A stretch of 64,000 nucleotides of DNA from Psychromicrobium silvestre (GTDB lineage Bacteria; Actinomycetota; Actinomycetes; Actinomycetales; Micrococcaceae): NCBI RefSeq assembly GCF_013408295.1, contig NZ_JACBYQ010000002.1, positions 868,001-932,000 on the forward strand. The letters run 5' to 3'. Below the pieces are notes generated by a model. That model was not told the origin of the DNA. It saw only the letters and a list, made by a program, of their open reading frames with translations, and made no database searches. Made by a program: the position numbers and the translations under genes. Positions 18,122-26,936 of the stretch are shown piece after piece. How positions within the stretch are numbered: position 1 is the first letter of the stretch; each line of letters starts with the position of its first letter.

Positions 18122-18196
18122 GTCCCAGCGAGTCGGCGTACTGATTGGGACTGGGCAGCAGAACCCAGCGAGTTGTCCGGGTCAGTGGGGCCTGCC
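18122..18196. repeat. Intergenic repeat, family 2, copy A
   Basis: 75-bp element sharing ordered blocks with 21491-21565: GTCCCAG, GGC, ACT, TTGGGAC, CCCA-CGAGTT, CCGG and TCAG-GGG. Arms GTCCCA and TGGGAC are inverted. It fills the gap between the tRNA terminator and the end of an SDR gene. Confidence 0.6.
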
Positions 18197-18277
18197 TCAA
18201 GGGGAAGGCGAGCGGTTCAAGGAAACGAAGTCGCTACAGCTTCGGACTCTTTAGGGAACGCAGACCCCCAACAAGAA

Positions 18278-19156
18278 TCAGGGGAAGCTGACTCCGGTGA
18301 GTTCTTCGGAGCGCTGCCACAATTGCCGGGCAACGGCTTCATCGTGACTCGCTTTGGAGGAGCCAACCTGCTTCGGGTAGCCACGCAGTTGCCCCCAACC
18401 GTCCGGGCCGATGAAGGCTCCGCCGGGAACGGACGGCTCGGTGGCCGCATAGAGGCTCGGCAGCGCACCCATCTCCGCAGGCTGTGCGATGAGCCGATTG
18501 CTAAAGGACATTAGCTGATCCTGGAAAGACTCCGTTTTGCCTTGCAGCTCTGTGGACGCGTAACCGGGATGGGCGGCCACCGCCCGCAGCGAGGAACCGG
18601 TGGATACTAAACGGCGTTGCAGCTCGTAAGCAAACATGAGATCAGCCAATTTGGACTGTCCATAAGCCGCCCAGCGCTTATACGAACGGCTCTCCCAGTT
18701 CAGATCGTCGAGAGCGATCTTGCCGAAGTTATGTGCAGAGCTGGACAACACGACCACGCGGTCGCGGAGCTTCGGCAGCAGGCGTCCGGCCAAGGCGAAA
18801 TGCCCCAGATGGTTGGTGCCGAACTGCATTTCGAAACCATCGGCGGTACGTCCCTCCGGCACAGCCATGAGTCCGGCGTTGTTTACCAGAACATCCGCCT
18901 GCTCAACGCCTGCGGCGAATTCCGCCACAGAGGAGAGATCAGACAAATCGAGATGACGGACCTCGGTTGATCCGGACATGCCGGCAGCAGCTGCTTCGCC
19001 CTTGGCCAGATTCCGGCAGGCCAGGATCACATGCGCACCCTTTGCCGCCAGAGTCCGAGCGGTCACCTCGCCCAAGCCGCTGTTCGCGCCGGTAACAATG
19101 AAAGTCTTGCCGCTCTGATCGGCGATCTCCGCCGTCGTCCAATTCGTCATTCCCAT
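18278..19156 (-). CDS. Short-chain dehydrogenase/reductase, retinol-dehydrogenase-like
   Basis: 292 residues, classical-extended SDR. The cofactor loop GANSGLG (TGxxxGxG, residues 19-25), the basic residue ACRN that favours NADP, VNNAG (about residue 91), the serine in VLSSSAH and the active-site YGQSK (Tyr-x3-Lys) are all present. The pattern and length resemble the retinol dehydrogenase / WWOX-like oxidoreductase group; the substrate is not predictable. The ATG at 19156 follows the stop of the next SDR gene by three bases; an ATG two codons later is equally possible. It shares an operon with the SDR at 19160. Confidence 0.87.
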   Translation of the reverse strand: MGMTNWTTAEIADQSGKTFIVTGANSGLGEVTARTLAAKGAHVILACRNLAKGEAAAAGMSGSTEVRHLDLSDLSSVAEFAAGVEQADVLVNNAGLMAVPEGRTADGFEMQFGTNHLGHFALAGRLLPKLRDRVVVLSSSAHNFGKIALDDLNWESRSYKRWAAYGQSKLADLMFAYELQRRLVSTGSSLRAVAAHPGYASTELQGKTESFQDQLMSFSNRLIAQPAEMGALPSLYAATEPSVPGGAFIGPDGWGQLRGYPKQVGSSKASHDEAVARQLWQRSEELTGVSFP

Positions 19157-19159
19157 AGC

Positions 19160-19954
19160 CTAGGGCAGGATCGAGTCCACATAACCACCATCCACCCGAA
19201 CCGCTGCACCAGTGGTGGCGGAGGCGAGCGGAGAGGAGAGATAGACCACCAGATTGGCGATCTCCTCGGGCTCGATCAGGCGCCCAATCAGGGACTGAGG
19301 CCGGTGCAGGCGCATGAACTCGCGCTGGGCTTCCTCCCAAGGGAGCGACTTATCTACCAATTCGTAGACAAAGTCCTCGACTCCGCCGGTATGTGTAGGC
19401 CCGGCAATCACCGAGTTCACCGTGACGCCGGTGCCCGAGGCCGCTTTCGCGAAGCCTCGGGAAACTCCCAGCAGAGCAGTTTTAGAAACCCCGTAGTGAA
19501 TCATTTCCACCGGGGTGACAATGGCGGAATCGCTCGCGATGTAGCTCACTCGGCCCCAGCCAGCGGAGATCATGGCGGGCAAATAGGCTCTGGTTAGTCG
19601 CACCGCAGCCAGCACATTGACCTCAAAATACTGCCGCCACTCCTCGTCACTCACCTCAAGAGCTTCCTTGGCTCCAAAGATGCCCAAGTTATTGACCAGG
19701 ATGTCCACCTCGGGCACCAGCTTCAGGGCTTGAGCCACCCCCTCCTCGGTGGCGATATCCACGGCCAGCTCGACGACGTCGGCCCCGGGAACGCTGGAAC
19801 GGATCGTTTCGGCGGCACTCGCCACCGCAACCTCACGCCTTCCATTCACTACCACCTTGGCGCCGGAGCCAGCCAGGCCCAGGGCAATTGCGAGGCCAAT
19901 GCCCTGGGTGGATCCGCTGATAAGTGCTGTTTTGCCGGAGAGATCGATCTGCAC
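19160..19954 (-). CDS. SDR family oxidoreductase
   Basis: 264 residues. Rossmann loop SGSTQGIG (residues 13-20), VNNLG in place of the usual NNAG, catalytic Ser in IASDSA and YGVSK (Tyr/Lys) followed by the NSVIAGPTHT loop. The C-terminal TGAAVRVDGGYVDSIL is the normal SDR ending. NAD(P)-dependent oxidation or reduction of an unidentified small molecule. First gene of a two-SDR operon; divergent from the excalibur gene at 20094 across about 140 bases. Confidence 0.87.
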   Translation of the reverse strand: MQIDLSGKTALISGSTQGIGLAIALGLAGSGAKVVVNGRREVAVASAAETIRSSVPGADVVELAVDIATEEGVAQALKLVPEVDILVNNLGIFGAKEALEVSDEEWRQYFEVNVLAAVRLTRAYLPAMISAGWGRVSYIASDSAIVTPVEMIHYGVSKTALLGVSRGFAKAASGTGVTVNSVIAGPTHTGGVEDFVYELVDKSLPWEEAQREFMRLHRPQSLIGRLIEPEEIANLVVYLSSPLASATTGAAVRVDGGYVDSILP

Positions 19955-20066
19955 GGTTGAAACCTTTCGTCGGGTTCCTCCAGCGTAATCACCCTTCCTG
20001 AATTTTCACCGAACGATATTCACGGGCGGTTTTCGGGTTTTAGATTCCGGGGGTCGACATTCGCAG

Positions 20067-20072
20067 TACAAT
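20067..20072 (+). promoter_or_regulatory. Putative -10 box of the excalibur gene
   Basis: TACAAT in an AT-rich stretch 22 bases before the proposed start at 20094; no clear -35. Confidence 0.3.
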
Positions 20073-20093
20073 TCGATCAACGATAAGTAAAGA

Positions 20094-20855
20094 ATGGAAA
20101 AAATGAACTCTTATGGTTCGCCGGACTATCTCCCGGCAGCAGCTGAATCTGCTCCAGCTCCCAAAGCTTCCGGTGGGCACAGGGCGGTACCTTGGGTCAT
20201 TTTGGGAATAGTTTCTCTTTTTTCACTTCTGGGCTTGGGCGGAGGATTTGGCGGATTCCTCTTGGTTTTCAGTTTATTGACTATCATCATCGCGCTGGTG
20301 GTTCTTATTTTCGGCCGCGGGAATTGGGCCTGGATGAAGTCTCGCGGCCGGGCGGGGGCGGTTTTGGGTGCCGCATTCGCCACGCTCGTTGTGGGGGCTG
20401 TTCTGATCGGGTTGTCCGCGCCGCCAAAGATCACTCCGGTCGATGCCGCGAGTACGCCGACCGCCTCCTCATCGGATAGCGCCTCCACCGAGAAGCCGAG
20501 CGTAATTGCCCCTTCTGCGACTCCGAAACCTAGCCCGACGGCGACACTCAAGCCAGTGGTTCCCGCACCAACGACGGTCGCGGTGAAATCTCCCGAAGCT
20601 ACCGTGCCGACTCCGGCGGCGGCCGCGCCGAAGCCCACGGTTCCGGCCCCTGTGCCCCTGGTCAAGCCAGCACCTGCACCCAAACCTGTACCGGTGCCCG
20701 CTCCAGTAACGGCTCCGGCACCAAGCACCGTTTATTACAAGAACTGCGATGCGGTTCGTCAGGCAGGTGCCGCTCCGTTGTATGCAAATCAGCCGGGATA
20801 TCGGAGCGGGCTTGATGGCGATCACGATGGAATTGCTTGCGAGCCGAAGAAATAG
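20094..20855 (+). CDS. Membrane protein with C-terminal excalibur calcium-binding domain
   Basis: 253 residues. Residues about 30-70 and 85-105 are hydrophobic: an N-terminal cytosolic tail and two to three membrane spans with a Gly-rich loop (LGLGGGFGGF). Residues about 118-215 form a Pro/Ala/Thr/Val-rich exposed linker. The last 40 residues are an excalibur domain: YYKNCDAVRQAG ... GYRSGLDGDHDGIACEP, with two Cys and the DxDxDG calcium loop (DGDHDGIAC). Excalibur domains end many secreted Gram-positive proteins. The role is probably at the cell envelope. ATG 20094 is followed by another in-frame ATG at 20103 with GGAA in front; either may be used. Confidence 0.8.
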   Translation: MEKMNSYGSPDYLPAAAESAPAPKASGGHRAVPWVILGIVSLFSLLGLGGGFGGFLLVFSLLTIIIALVVLIFGRGNWAWMKSRGRAGAVLGAAFATLVVGAVLIGLSAPPKITPVDAASTPTASSSDSASTEKPSVIAPSATPKPSPTATLKPVVPAPTTVAVKSPEATVPTPAAAAPKPTVPAPVPLVKPAPAPKPVPVPAPVTAPAPSTVYYKNCDAVRQAGAAPLYANQPGYRSGLDGDHDGIACEPKK

Positions 20856-20870
20856 TTCCTCGACGGAGGA

Positions 20871-21443
20871 CTAACCGAGTGGCATCAAGTTTCGGGCGAA
20901 GAATTGCTCAGCGCCTTGCAGTGCGTTCTGGTCTTGCAAAATCTCACCCGGATATCCACCCGAGCCGTAGAGCAAGCCGCCCCATTGCATACCCAGGTAT
21001 TCCGCGCTAAATCGGAGGCTGGTAGCCAGGCCCTCGGTTTTACTTTCATCATCTGTGTGTCCAACGGTGATTCCCCAAAGTGCTCCCTGGCTCATTTGGC
21101 GACGAAAGTTTAGGCCCGGAATCTTTAGCCAATTAGACCAGTAATCCAAATAGCGTTTTACCGGCGCGGAAATGGTGTACCAATAAAGAGGTGAGGCGAT
21201 GACCAAATCGGTTGCTCGTAAGGTTGCAGCTAAAAGCAAACCCTCATTGCCATCCGGGTAAATCGGCGGAGTGCTGCCGGGACTTCGTGGATCTTCGAAG
21301 TCGGGGAGCGGAAGCTCGGCGAGACTGATCCACTCGGAGCTTGTTCCCGCCGGCAAATGCAATTGGGCTCTTCGCGCCAGGGCCGCCGTATTGCCCTCCG
21401 AGCGAGAGCTACCTTCGATGAAAACAAAATGACGGTTGGTCAT
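20871..21443 (-). CDS. Flavodoxin-fold NAD(P)H-dependent oxidoreductase
   Basis: 190 residues of the NADPH-dependent FMN reductase / flavodoxin_2 type. Phosphate-binding loop GSSRSEGNTAAL (residues 11-22) binds FMN; SPLYWYTISAPVKRYLDYW is the second flavin loop with the family's aromatic residues. It would reduce quinones, flavins or azo-type compounds in the cytosol. AAAGGAAG is placed correctly upstream of the ATG. It converges with the excalibur gene and is followed upstream by repeat 21491-21565. Confidence 0.85.
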   Translation of the reverse strand: MTNRHFVFIEGSSRSEGNTAALARRAQLHLPAGTSSEWISLAELPLPDFEDPRSPGSTPPIYPDGNEGLLLAATLRATDLVIASPLYWYTISAPVKRYLDYWSNWLKIPGLNFRRQMSQGALWGITVGHTDDESKTEGLATSLRFSAEYLGMQWGGLLYGSGGYPGEILQDQNALQGAEQFFARNLMPLG

Positions 21444-21490
21444 AGTTCTTCCTTTCGGCAGTGCTGGTGGAACGGATGTCGGTTGAACTG

Positions 21491-21565
21491 GTCCCAGTCA
21501 GTTGGCACACTCGTTGGGACCTGCTCATCAAGTCCCAACGAGTTACCGGACTCAGCGGGCTCCAC
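21491..21565. repeat. Intergenic repeat, family 2, copy B
   Basis: 75-bp element containing a perfect 12-bp inverted repeat ACTCGTTGGGAC (21509-21520) and GTCCCAACGAGT (21532-21543), 11-base loop. Its left part GTCCCAG repeats the arm. Blocks in the same order occur at 18122-18196. It lies between the MFS and the flavin-reductase genes, both on the minus strand. Confidence 0.65.
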
Positions 21566-21625
21566 CGCGCGAATCCGCGCGAATCGGGCTCCACCGGATA
21601 ATCGGCGCGAGCCGAAACCAGGACG

Positions 21626-23095
21626 CTATTCGGCCAGGACCTTATCCTGGTGGCGACGCCGTTGCGGTGCAGCAGCGATCAGCAAAGCAGCTAGAGCCAC
21701 CGCCGCGCTCAGGATCAAGCCGGGACGGAAGGTATCCAGCATCGCAGCCGGACCGGTGTCCGAAGCCGCGGCCTGCGAGCCGGTGACAATCGCTGTTGTG
21801 ACAGCCAATACCAGAGCCGCACCTACCTGGCTGCTGGTCTGGATCAATCCGGCGGCCAAGCCCTGCTCGTCGTCGTCAATCCCTGCTGTCGCCTGCACAT
21901 TAATCGAGGGGAAGCCGAGTGCGAAGCCGATGCCGAGCAGGATTACCGAGGGCAGGATGTCCGCCGCATAGTTCGGGCTGGTTCCCACTCGCAGGAAGAG
22001 TACATAGCCCAGGGTGAGTGCGATCAGCCCGGCCACGATCAGTCGGGTGGCTCCAATCCGGTCGATCAATTTGGAGGCAAAGGGTGAACTGCCCATCACG
22101 ATCAACCCAGTCGGCAGCAGGGCCAAAGCCATTCCCAGTGGCGACCAGCCCAGCACATTCTGCAGGTACATGGTCAGGATGAACTGGAAGCTCAGGTAGG
22201 AGCCGAAAAGTCCGATAATGCTCAGATTGGCCTTGGCTACCCAGCCTTGGCGCAGAATGCCGAAGCGGATCAGGGGATGCTTGACCCGAGTTTCGATCAC
22301 CCCGAAGGCGGCCAGGATCAGGGCGGAAACCACGAAGCCAATAATGGTTTGTGGTGCTCCCCAACCCACTTCTGGCGCGGACACCACGGTATAGACCAGT
22401 CCGAGCATGCCTAGCGCGAGGGTTACCGCCCCACCGATATCGTGACCGCCCTCTGCGCTCGGGCTGTCCTTGGGGATGAATTTGAGGCCGAGCAGTACAG
22501 CGGCCGCCGCAATCGGCACCGCGATCAGGAAGGTCCAGCGCCAGCTCAGCGTGGTCATCAGACCACCGAGCACTAGGCCCAGTGAGAAGCCGCTGGCACC
22601 AAAGGTCGAGTAAATCGAGATGGCTCGATTCCTGGGTTTACCCTCGGCGAAGTTGGTGGTGATGATTGAAAACCCGGTGGGAGCGGTGAAGGCTGCGGCC
22701 AAGCCCTTGATGAATCGGGTCACGATGAGCAGAGTGGGATCGTTGACCAGTCCGCCCAGCAAGGAAGCTAGCGCAAAGACGGTCAGGGCGATCAGGAAGA
22801 TACGACGGCGGCCCAGCAGATCGGCCATCCGGCCACCGAGCAGCAATAGGCTGCCGTAACCGAGAACATAGCCCGAAACGATCCACTGCAGGGATTCCGT
22901 GTTCAGGCCGAGTTCGTGACCCATCGAAGGCAGGGCCACACCGACCATGGAGACGTCCAGGCCGTCGAGGGCGAGCACCGTGCAGAGCACGATCAGCAGC
23001 ATGACCTGCCGGCTCGACCATTTGCTAGAAGAAGTTGATTGCGCCTCCGCTGTCCCTTGCGGGGATGCGTTGTTGAGGAGTTCTGTCGCGGTCAT
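21626..23095 (-). CDS. MFS drug efflux transporter, DHA2 (EmrB/QacA) type
   Basis: 489 residues with about 14 membrane spans, the number for DHA2 carriers. The N-terminal half has LDGLDVSMVGVALPSMGHEL (motif D1-like) and GGRMADLLGRRR (motif A); motif C-like GASGFSLGLVLGG follows. Probably a proton-driven multidrug or toxin exporter. It is divergent from a MarR regulator across 85 bases containing AT-rich palindromic sequence, the usual self-contained efflux/regulator arrangement. Confidence 0.9.
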   Translation of the reverse strand: MTATELLNNASPQGTAEAQSTSSSKWSSRQVMLLIVLCTVLALDGLDVSMVGVALPSMGHELGLNTESLQWIVSGYVLGYGSLLLLGGRMADLLGRRRIFLIALTVFALASLLGGLVNDPTLLIVTRFIKGLAAAFTAPTGFSIITTNFAEGKPRNRAISIYSTFGASGFSLGLVLGGLMTTLSWRWTFLIAVPIAAAAVLLGLKFIPKDSPSAEGGHDIGGAVTLALGMLGLVYTVVSAPEVGWGAPQTIIGFVVSALILAAFGVIETRVKHPLIRFGILRQGWVAKANLSIIGLFGSYLSFQFILTMYLQNVLGWSPLGMALALLPTGLIVMGSSPFASKLIDRIGATRLIVAGLIALTLGYVLFLRVGTSPNYAADILPSVILLGIGFALGFPSINVQATAGIDDDEQGLAAGLIQTSSQVGAALVLAVTTAIVTGSQAAASDTGPAAMLDTFRPGLILSAAVALAALLIAAAPQRRRHQDKVLAE

Positions 23096-23116
23096 GAGAC
23101 CAAACTATATGACGCA

Positions 23117-23165
23117 TCATTGAATGACAAGGAAAAAGATGATCTAGAAAATAATTCTTCATCAT
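23117..23165. promoter_or_regulatory. Candidate MarR operator region
   Basis: Between the divergent MFS and marR genes. TCATTGAATGA (near 23117-23127) is a 5-1-5 palindrome, and ATGAT / ATCAT arms flank the AT-rich stretch further right (about 23139-23165). Position between both promoters suits MarR control; binding is inferred. Confidence 0.4.
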
Positions 23166-23167
23166 GG

Positions 23168-23173
23168 TATAGT
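23168..23173 (+). promoter_or_regulatory. -10 box of marR, leaderless arrangement
   Basis: TATAGT ends seven bases before the ATG at 23181, so transcription would start at or next to the start codon. No Shine-Dalgarno is present. Confidence 0.5.
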
Positions 23174-23180
23174 GGCGGTC

Positions 23181-23594
23181 ATGACGAAGACTGTTGGAGC
23201 GCACTCCAGCGCCGCGGTTTCTGAGGCTGAAGCCGGGTTGGTAGAGCAGTGGCGCTCGGTGCAGGACGCCTATCTACGTACGTCGAACGCGATTGAACGC
23301 GAGCTGGAAAGCAAGTTCAATATCGGTTGTAGCGAGTTCGAAATCCTGGACTTATTGGCGGAATACACCGAGGAACCTTGCCGAATGAAGGATCTCACCC
23401 TGGTTTCCCCGCTCACCCAGAGCGCGCTTTCCCGGATTGTGGACCGTCTGGAAAAGGCCGGTCTAGTGGATCGGGCTGCCTGCACCGATGATCGTCGAAG
23501 CATGAACGTGATGCTGACGGATAAAGGTTGCGAGGTCTATACCGCCGCAGCGAAAACCCAGCGTGCCGTGCTTAAGGATTGCCTGGGACAGTAG
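23181..23594 (+). CDS. MarR family transcriptional regulator
   Basis: 137 residues, winged helix-turn-helix. The recognition helix lies in LVSPLTQSALSRIVDRLEKAGLV and the wing in RAACTDDRRSMNVMLTDKG, the standard MarR DDRR wing. It probably represses the divergent efflux gene at 21626 until a ligand binds. I start at ATG 23181 because the upstream in-frame GTG at 23172 overlaps the -10 box TATAGT. Its last 23 bases overlap the converging MpaB-like gene. Confidence 0.88.
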   Translation: MTKTVGAHSSAAVSEAEAGLVEQWRSVQDAYLRTSNAIERELESKFNIGCSEFEILDLLAEYTEEPCRMKDLTLVSPLTQSALSRIVDRLEKAGLVDRAACTDDRRSMNVMLTDKGCEVYTAAAKTQRAVLKDCLGQ

Positions 23595-24477
23595 CCCGCA
23601 ATCTCTTGATTCTTCGCAGAGCGGCCTGCTCGGAAGGGCCAACCCGGCCTAGGGCAAGCCGGATAATTCCCAACAAAACTCGCACTCCGGGTTTGAGTAG
23701 CCACCAGAATCGCGAACGCCGCAAGCCCAGTAACCGTCGATGCTCCGGTTGCAGAGTTTCTACTGCGGCAGCGAAAATCACTTTGTATCCCAGTCGCATC
23801 GAGGGGTGTAGCGGGGGTCGGCGGATGAAAGCCACCACTTCGGCCACCCGCTCGTCAGACCGCAGTTCGCCGTCGTACTTCGCTAAGGCTTCACGCAACT
23901 CAAGCTCACTGCGCGGAGGTTTCGAGACCTCCATTAACTCACCCGCCACCGCCCACTCGCGGACATAATCGTCCGCAGAAATGCGGCCGGAGCCATAAGC
24001 CTGATAGCTGGAGAGGAAGGCGTCGGTGAAGGCGATATGCACCCAGCGCAGCAGCTCCGGGTCGGCCGCCGAGTAGGGCCTAGCAACTCCGTGGCCGTCG
24101 ACGAAGTTACCGCGAACGGACTCGTGCAGCCGCAGTACCCATTTCGAGGCTCCCCGAGCGGCACCGGTAGAACCGTAGGTCACCGTGAAGATCCAGCGGA
24201 TGGTGCCCGCCAGCCTACCGAGCGGGTCTTCGCGGAAGCGCGAATGATCCCAAACGCCGGCCAATGCTCCGGGATGCAGGGCCTGCAGAAGCAGTGCCCG
24301 CACCCCGGCCACAATAGTTGTCATGGAGGAGTGCACGGTCCAGACCACCGAAGTTGGCAGGAAGTACCCGGCATCCTCGCCTTCCTCGAGCTGCTCCACC
24401 CAGGCCGGCCGCGATTCGGAATGACCGGTAAAGGTCTTCTTCAGCTCGGCTTGCCAACGACGGATGGGATTGCTCAT
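23572..24477 (-). CDS. MpaB-like oxygenase / DUF2236 protein
   Basis: 301 residues of the DUF2236 (latex-clearing protein / MpaB) group, some members of which are haem b oxygenases. Visible hallmarks: LLLQALHPGALAGVWDHSRFREDPLGRL with the conserved His, GTIRWIFTVTYGS, LHESVRG and YSAADPELLRWVHIAFTDAFL (second conserved His). The C-terminus is basic and hydrophobic. Substrate unknown. TAATCT six bases before the ATG suggests a leaderless mRNA, with the box lying on the stop codon of the GH13 gene upstream. Confidence 0.82.
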   Translation of the reverse strand: MSNPIRRWQAELKKTFTGHSESRPAWVEQLEEGEDAGYFLPTSVVWTVHSSMTTIVAGVRALLLQALHPGALAGVWDHSRFREDPLGRLAGTIRWIFTVTYGSTGAARGASKWVLRLHESVRGNFVDGHGVARPYSAADPELLRWVHIAFTDAFLSSYQAYGSGRISADDYVREWAVAGELMEVSKPPRSELELREALAKYDGELRSDERVAEVVAFIRRPPLHPSMRLGYKVIFAAAVETLQPEHRRLLGLRRSRFWWLLKPGVRVLLGIIRLALGRVGPSEQAALRRIKRLRATVPGNP

Positions 24478-24486
24478 GGGATCAGA

Positions 24487-26220
24487 TTAGCGGTGCAGCC
24501 AGATCGTCGTCTCGGCAGGCAAGATGAGTGAAGAATCCACCACCGTATCCGGTGCCAGCCCCGGTTCCGAGGCGAGTATGACGGCGGCACCCAGGGTTTC
24601 GCTGGGCATGCTCACCGCAGTGCTGCCAAAGTTCGTCACCGACTGCCAGCCGTTTGGCCTGCGGAAATGTAGCAATCCTTCGGCACCGGAAGCCTTCTCC
24701 GGCAAGGAGAGCCATTCCAACGTCTCCTCGGCCTGCAGCGCTTTCCGAGCGGCGAGAGCAGCCCGATAGAGCTCCAGTGAGGAACCGGGCACCCCATCCT
24801 GGGCGGAGGCAGCGAAGGAAGCGAACCAGGAAGGCTGAGGTAGCCAGGGCTTGGCGCCATCATCGGGACCAAATCCGAGGGAGCTGCCCTGCGAGGTCCA
24901 GGGGATCGGAACCCGGCAGCCGTCCCTGCCCTTGCGTTGATGGCCGGTGCGATCCCACGTTGGATCTTGCAGGGATTCTGAGGGTAAATCAGCAACTTCG
25001 AAAAGACCTAGCTCCTCGCCCTGATAGAGATAAGCAGAACCGGGCAAAGCCAGCATGAGAAGGGTAGCTGCGCGTGCTCGCCGCGTGCCACGTGCAGGGT
25101 CCAGAACTGGCTGGGTTCCGTCGGACATCAACCAGGCATCTTCGCCGGAAAGGCTCAACCCGGCGGGCAAGCCATAGCGTGAGGCATGCCGGACGACGTC
25201 GTGATTGGAAAATACCCAGGTCGAGGAAGATCCAGTGGCAGCGGCCTCCGCAAGGCACTTGGCGATGATCTGACGGAATTCTGCGGCATTGAAATCAGCG
25301 CGCAGCAGGTCGAAATTGAAGGCTTGACCCAATTCACTGGGCCTAGCGTAGAGCGCCTGCCGCTCGGGGAAAGACACCCAAGCTTCCGCCACCGCAGTGC
25401 GCGGCGGTTCGTAGTCGTTAAGGACAGATCGCCAGCCTTCGAAGATGGAGTGCACCTCATCCCGGTCATACAAGGGATCCGTGCCATCACCAATCGAGGA
25501 TTCGGTACCCACTTTGGAGCGCAAGGGCAGCGACATATCCTTCGCCATCGCGTGTGCCACATCCACCCGGAAACCGTCCACGTCGCGATCCGACCAGAAC
25601 CTCAGGGTGTGCAGGAAGTCTTCTCGGACCTCCGGGTTCTCCCAGTTCCAGTCCGGCTGCTCACGAGCAAAGAGGTGTAGGTACCACTGTGCGCCGAGCT
25701 TACCTTCGGTGACTGCCTCGCCGTCGGCCATCTCCGCGGTAACCCGAGTCCAGGCTCCGCCGCCGAAGTGCGAGACCCAATCCGAAGGTGGCTGACTACC
25801 GTCCGGGCCCTGTCCGTCATAGAAGTGATAGAGCGCACGCTCAGCCGAACCCGGCTGCGCTCGCAGCGCTTTCTGGAAGCTGAGATGCCGGTCCGAGGAG
25901 TGGTTCGGCACAATATCGACGATCACCTTGATCCCGGCTTCATGCGCCTCGGCCACCAGGGTGTCGAAATCGTCCAGGGTTCCCAGCCGCGGGTCTACAT
26001 TGCGGTAATCATCGACGTCGTACCCGCCATCCGCAAGCGCCGAGGGGTAAAAGGGGCTGAGCCAGATGGCATCGATGCCCAATTGCTGCAGATAGGGAAT
26101 CCGTGAGGTCAGGCCGGGCAAATCGCCTAGGCCATCACCATTCTGATCGGCAAAACTGCGCGGATACACCTGGTACACCGCGGCCTGACGCCACCAATTG
26201 GGGCTCGGGTCAATAGTCAT
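24487..26220 (-). CDS. Glycoside hydrolase family 13 alpha-glucosidase
   Basis: 577 residues. The (beta/alpha)8 catalytic domain holds the GH13 regions: DIVPNHSSD (region I), GFRVDVAHAM with nucleophile Asp220 (II), TAVAEAWV with acid/base Glu279 (III) and FSNHDVV with Asp341 (IV). DQNGDGLGDL near residue 26 is the calcium-loop-like sequence typical of oligo-1,6-glucosidase and alpha-glucosidase members. A C-terminal beta domain ends in TIWLHR. No signal peptide, so it acts on imported malto- or isomalto-oligosaccharides. ATG 26220 was chosen over an in-frame TTG three codons earlier. Confidence 0.92.
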   Translation of the reverse strand: MTIDPSPNWWRQAAVYQVYPRSFADQNGDGLGDLPGLTSRIPYLQQLGIDAIWLSPFYPSALADGGYDVDDYRNVDPRLGTLDDFDTLVAEAHEAGIKVIVDIVPNHSSDRHLSFQKALRAQPGSAERALYHFYDGQGPDGSQPPSDWVSHFGGGAWTRVTAEMADGEAVTEGKLGAQWYLHLFAREQPDWNWENPEVREDFLHTLRFWSDRDVDGFRVDVAHAMAKDMSLPLRSKVGTESSIGDGTDPLYDRDEVHSIFEGWRSVLNDYEPPRTAVAEAWVSFPERQALYARPSELGQAFNFDLLRADFNAAEFRQIIAKCLAEAAATGSSSTWVFSNHDVVRHASRYGLPAGLSLSGEDAWLMSDGTQPVLDPARGTRRARAATLLMLALPGSAYLYQGEELGLFEVADLPSESLQDPTWDRTGHQRKGRDGCRVPIPWTSQGSSLGFGPDDGAKPWLPQPSWFASFAASAQDGVPGSSLELYRAALAARKALQAEETLEWLSLPEKASGAEGLLHFRRPNGWQSVTNFGSTAVSMPSETLGAAVILASEPGLAPDTVVDSSLILPAETTIWLHR

Positions 26221-26393
26221 TGGGGTCAACTTTCACTCTGGAATGTCCCTAGCTAATCATGCGGGGCGGTGGGAGCCGAGCAGACTCGCGATATATTTCC
26301 TGCAGCAGAACGTGCCAGGATGGAGGGGGGGAATATCGCCTGGCCTGGAGTGCGTTCCAGTACCGTAAGCACAAGCCGAAAAAGGACACTCCG

Positions 26394-26882
26394 ATGACCG
26401 ATCTCTACCCCATCAAATTGACCCTTAACGATGGCACTGAAACTGACTTCGGCCGGTTCAAGGGGAAGACGGTGATGGTGGTCAACGTCGCCTCGCAGTG
26501 CGGGTTCACTCCGCAGTATGCGGGTCTGGAGGCGCTTTATGAGAAGTACCGTGATCAGGGCTTTGAGGTGCTAGGTGTTCCCTGTAACCAGTTCGCCGGT
26601 CAGGAGCCGGGCACCGATGAGGATATTCAGGAGTTCTGCAGCCGTAACTTCGGGGTGACCTTCACGCTGAGTAAAAAAGCGGATGTTCGTGGCAAGGATC
26701 AGCACCCGCTCTACGCTGAGCTGACGAAGTTCAAAAACGGTATTCTGCCCGGTCTGATCAAATGGAATTTTGAGAAATTCCTGATCAACTCCGAGGGGCA
26801 GATTGTGGCCCGCTTCGCGCCGAATGTGGAGCCGGACGCCGCCGAGGTTTCCGAAGCCATTGAAAAGGCGCTAGCTGGCTAA
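26394..26882 (+). CDS. Glutathione peroxidase-like thiol peroxidase
   Basis: 162 residues of the GPx family, cysteine type. Peroxidatic Cys36 in NVASQCGFTPQY, Gln66 in GVPCNQF, and Trp124-Asn125 in WNFEKFLI form the known catalytic tetrad. Cys82 in EEFCSRNFGVTF-like DIQEFCSRNF is a candidate resolving cysteine, which would make it thioredoxin-dependent, as expected in an actinobacterium that lacks glutathione. AAGGA seven bases before ATG 26394 fixes the start; the upstream in-frame extension to 26259 shows no homology. Reduces H2O2 and organic hydroperoxides in the cytosol. Confidence 0.93.
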   Translation: MTDLYPIKLTLNDGTETDFGRFKGKTVMVVNVASQCGFTPQYAGLEALYEKYRDQGFEVLGVPCNQFAGQEPGTDEDIQEFCSRNFGVTFTLSKKADVRGKDQHPLYAELTKFKNGILPGLIKWNFEKFLINSEGQIVARFAPNVEPDAAEVSEAIEKALAG

Positions 26883-26936
26883 GGCGTAGGCTTCACGGCC
26901 ACCCAGAGTTCCGAGCAGAGCTAGCGCAGCGGTTGA

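Noticed and set aside
26259-26393. 45-residue N-terminal extension of glutathione peroxidase
   Set aside because: No homology, no signal peptide, and AAGGA with ATG at 26394 explains the start.
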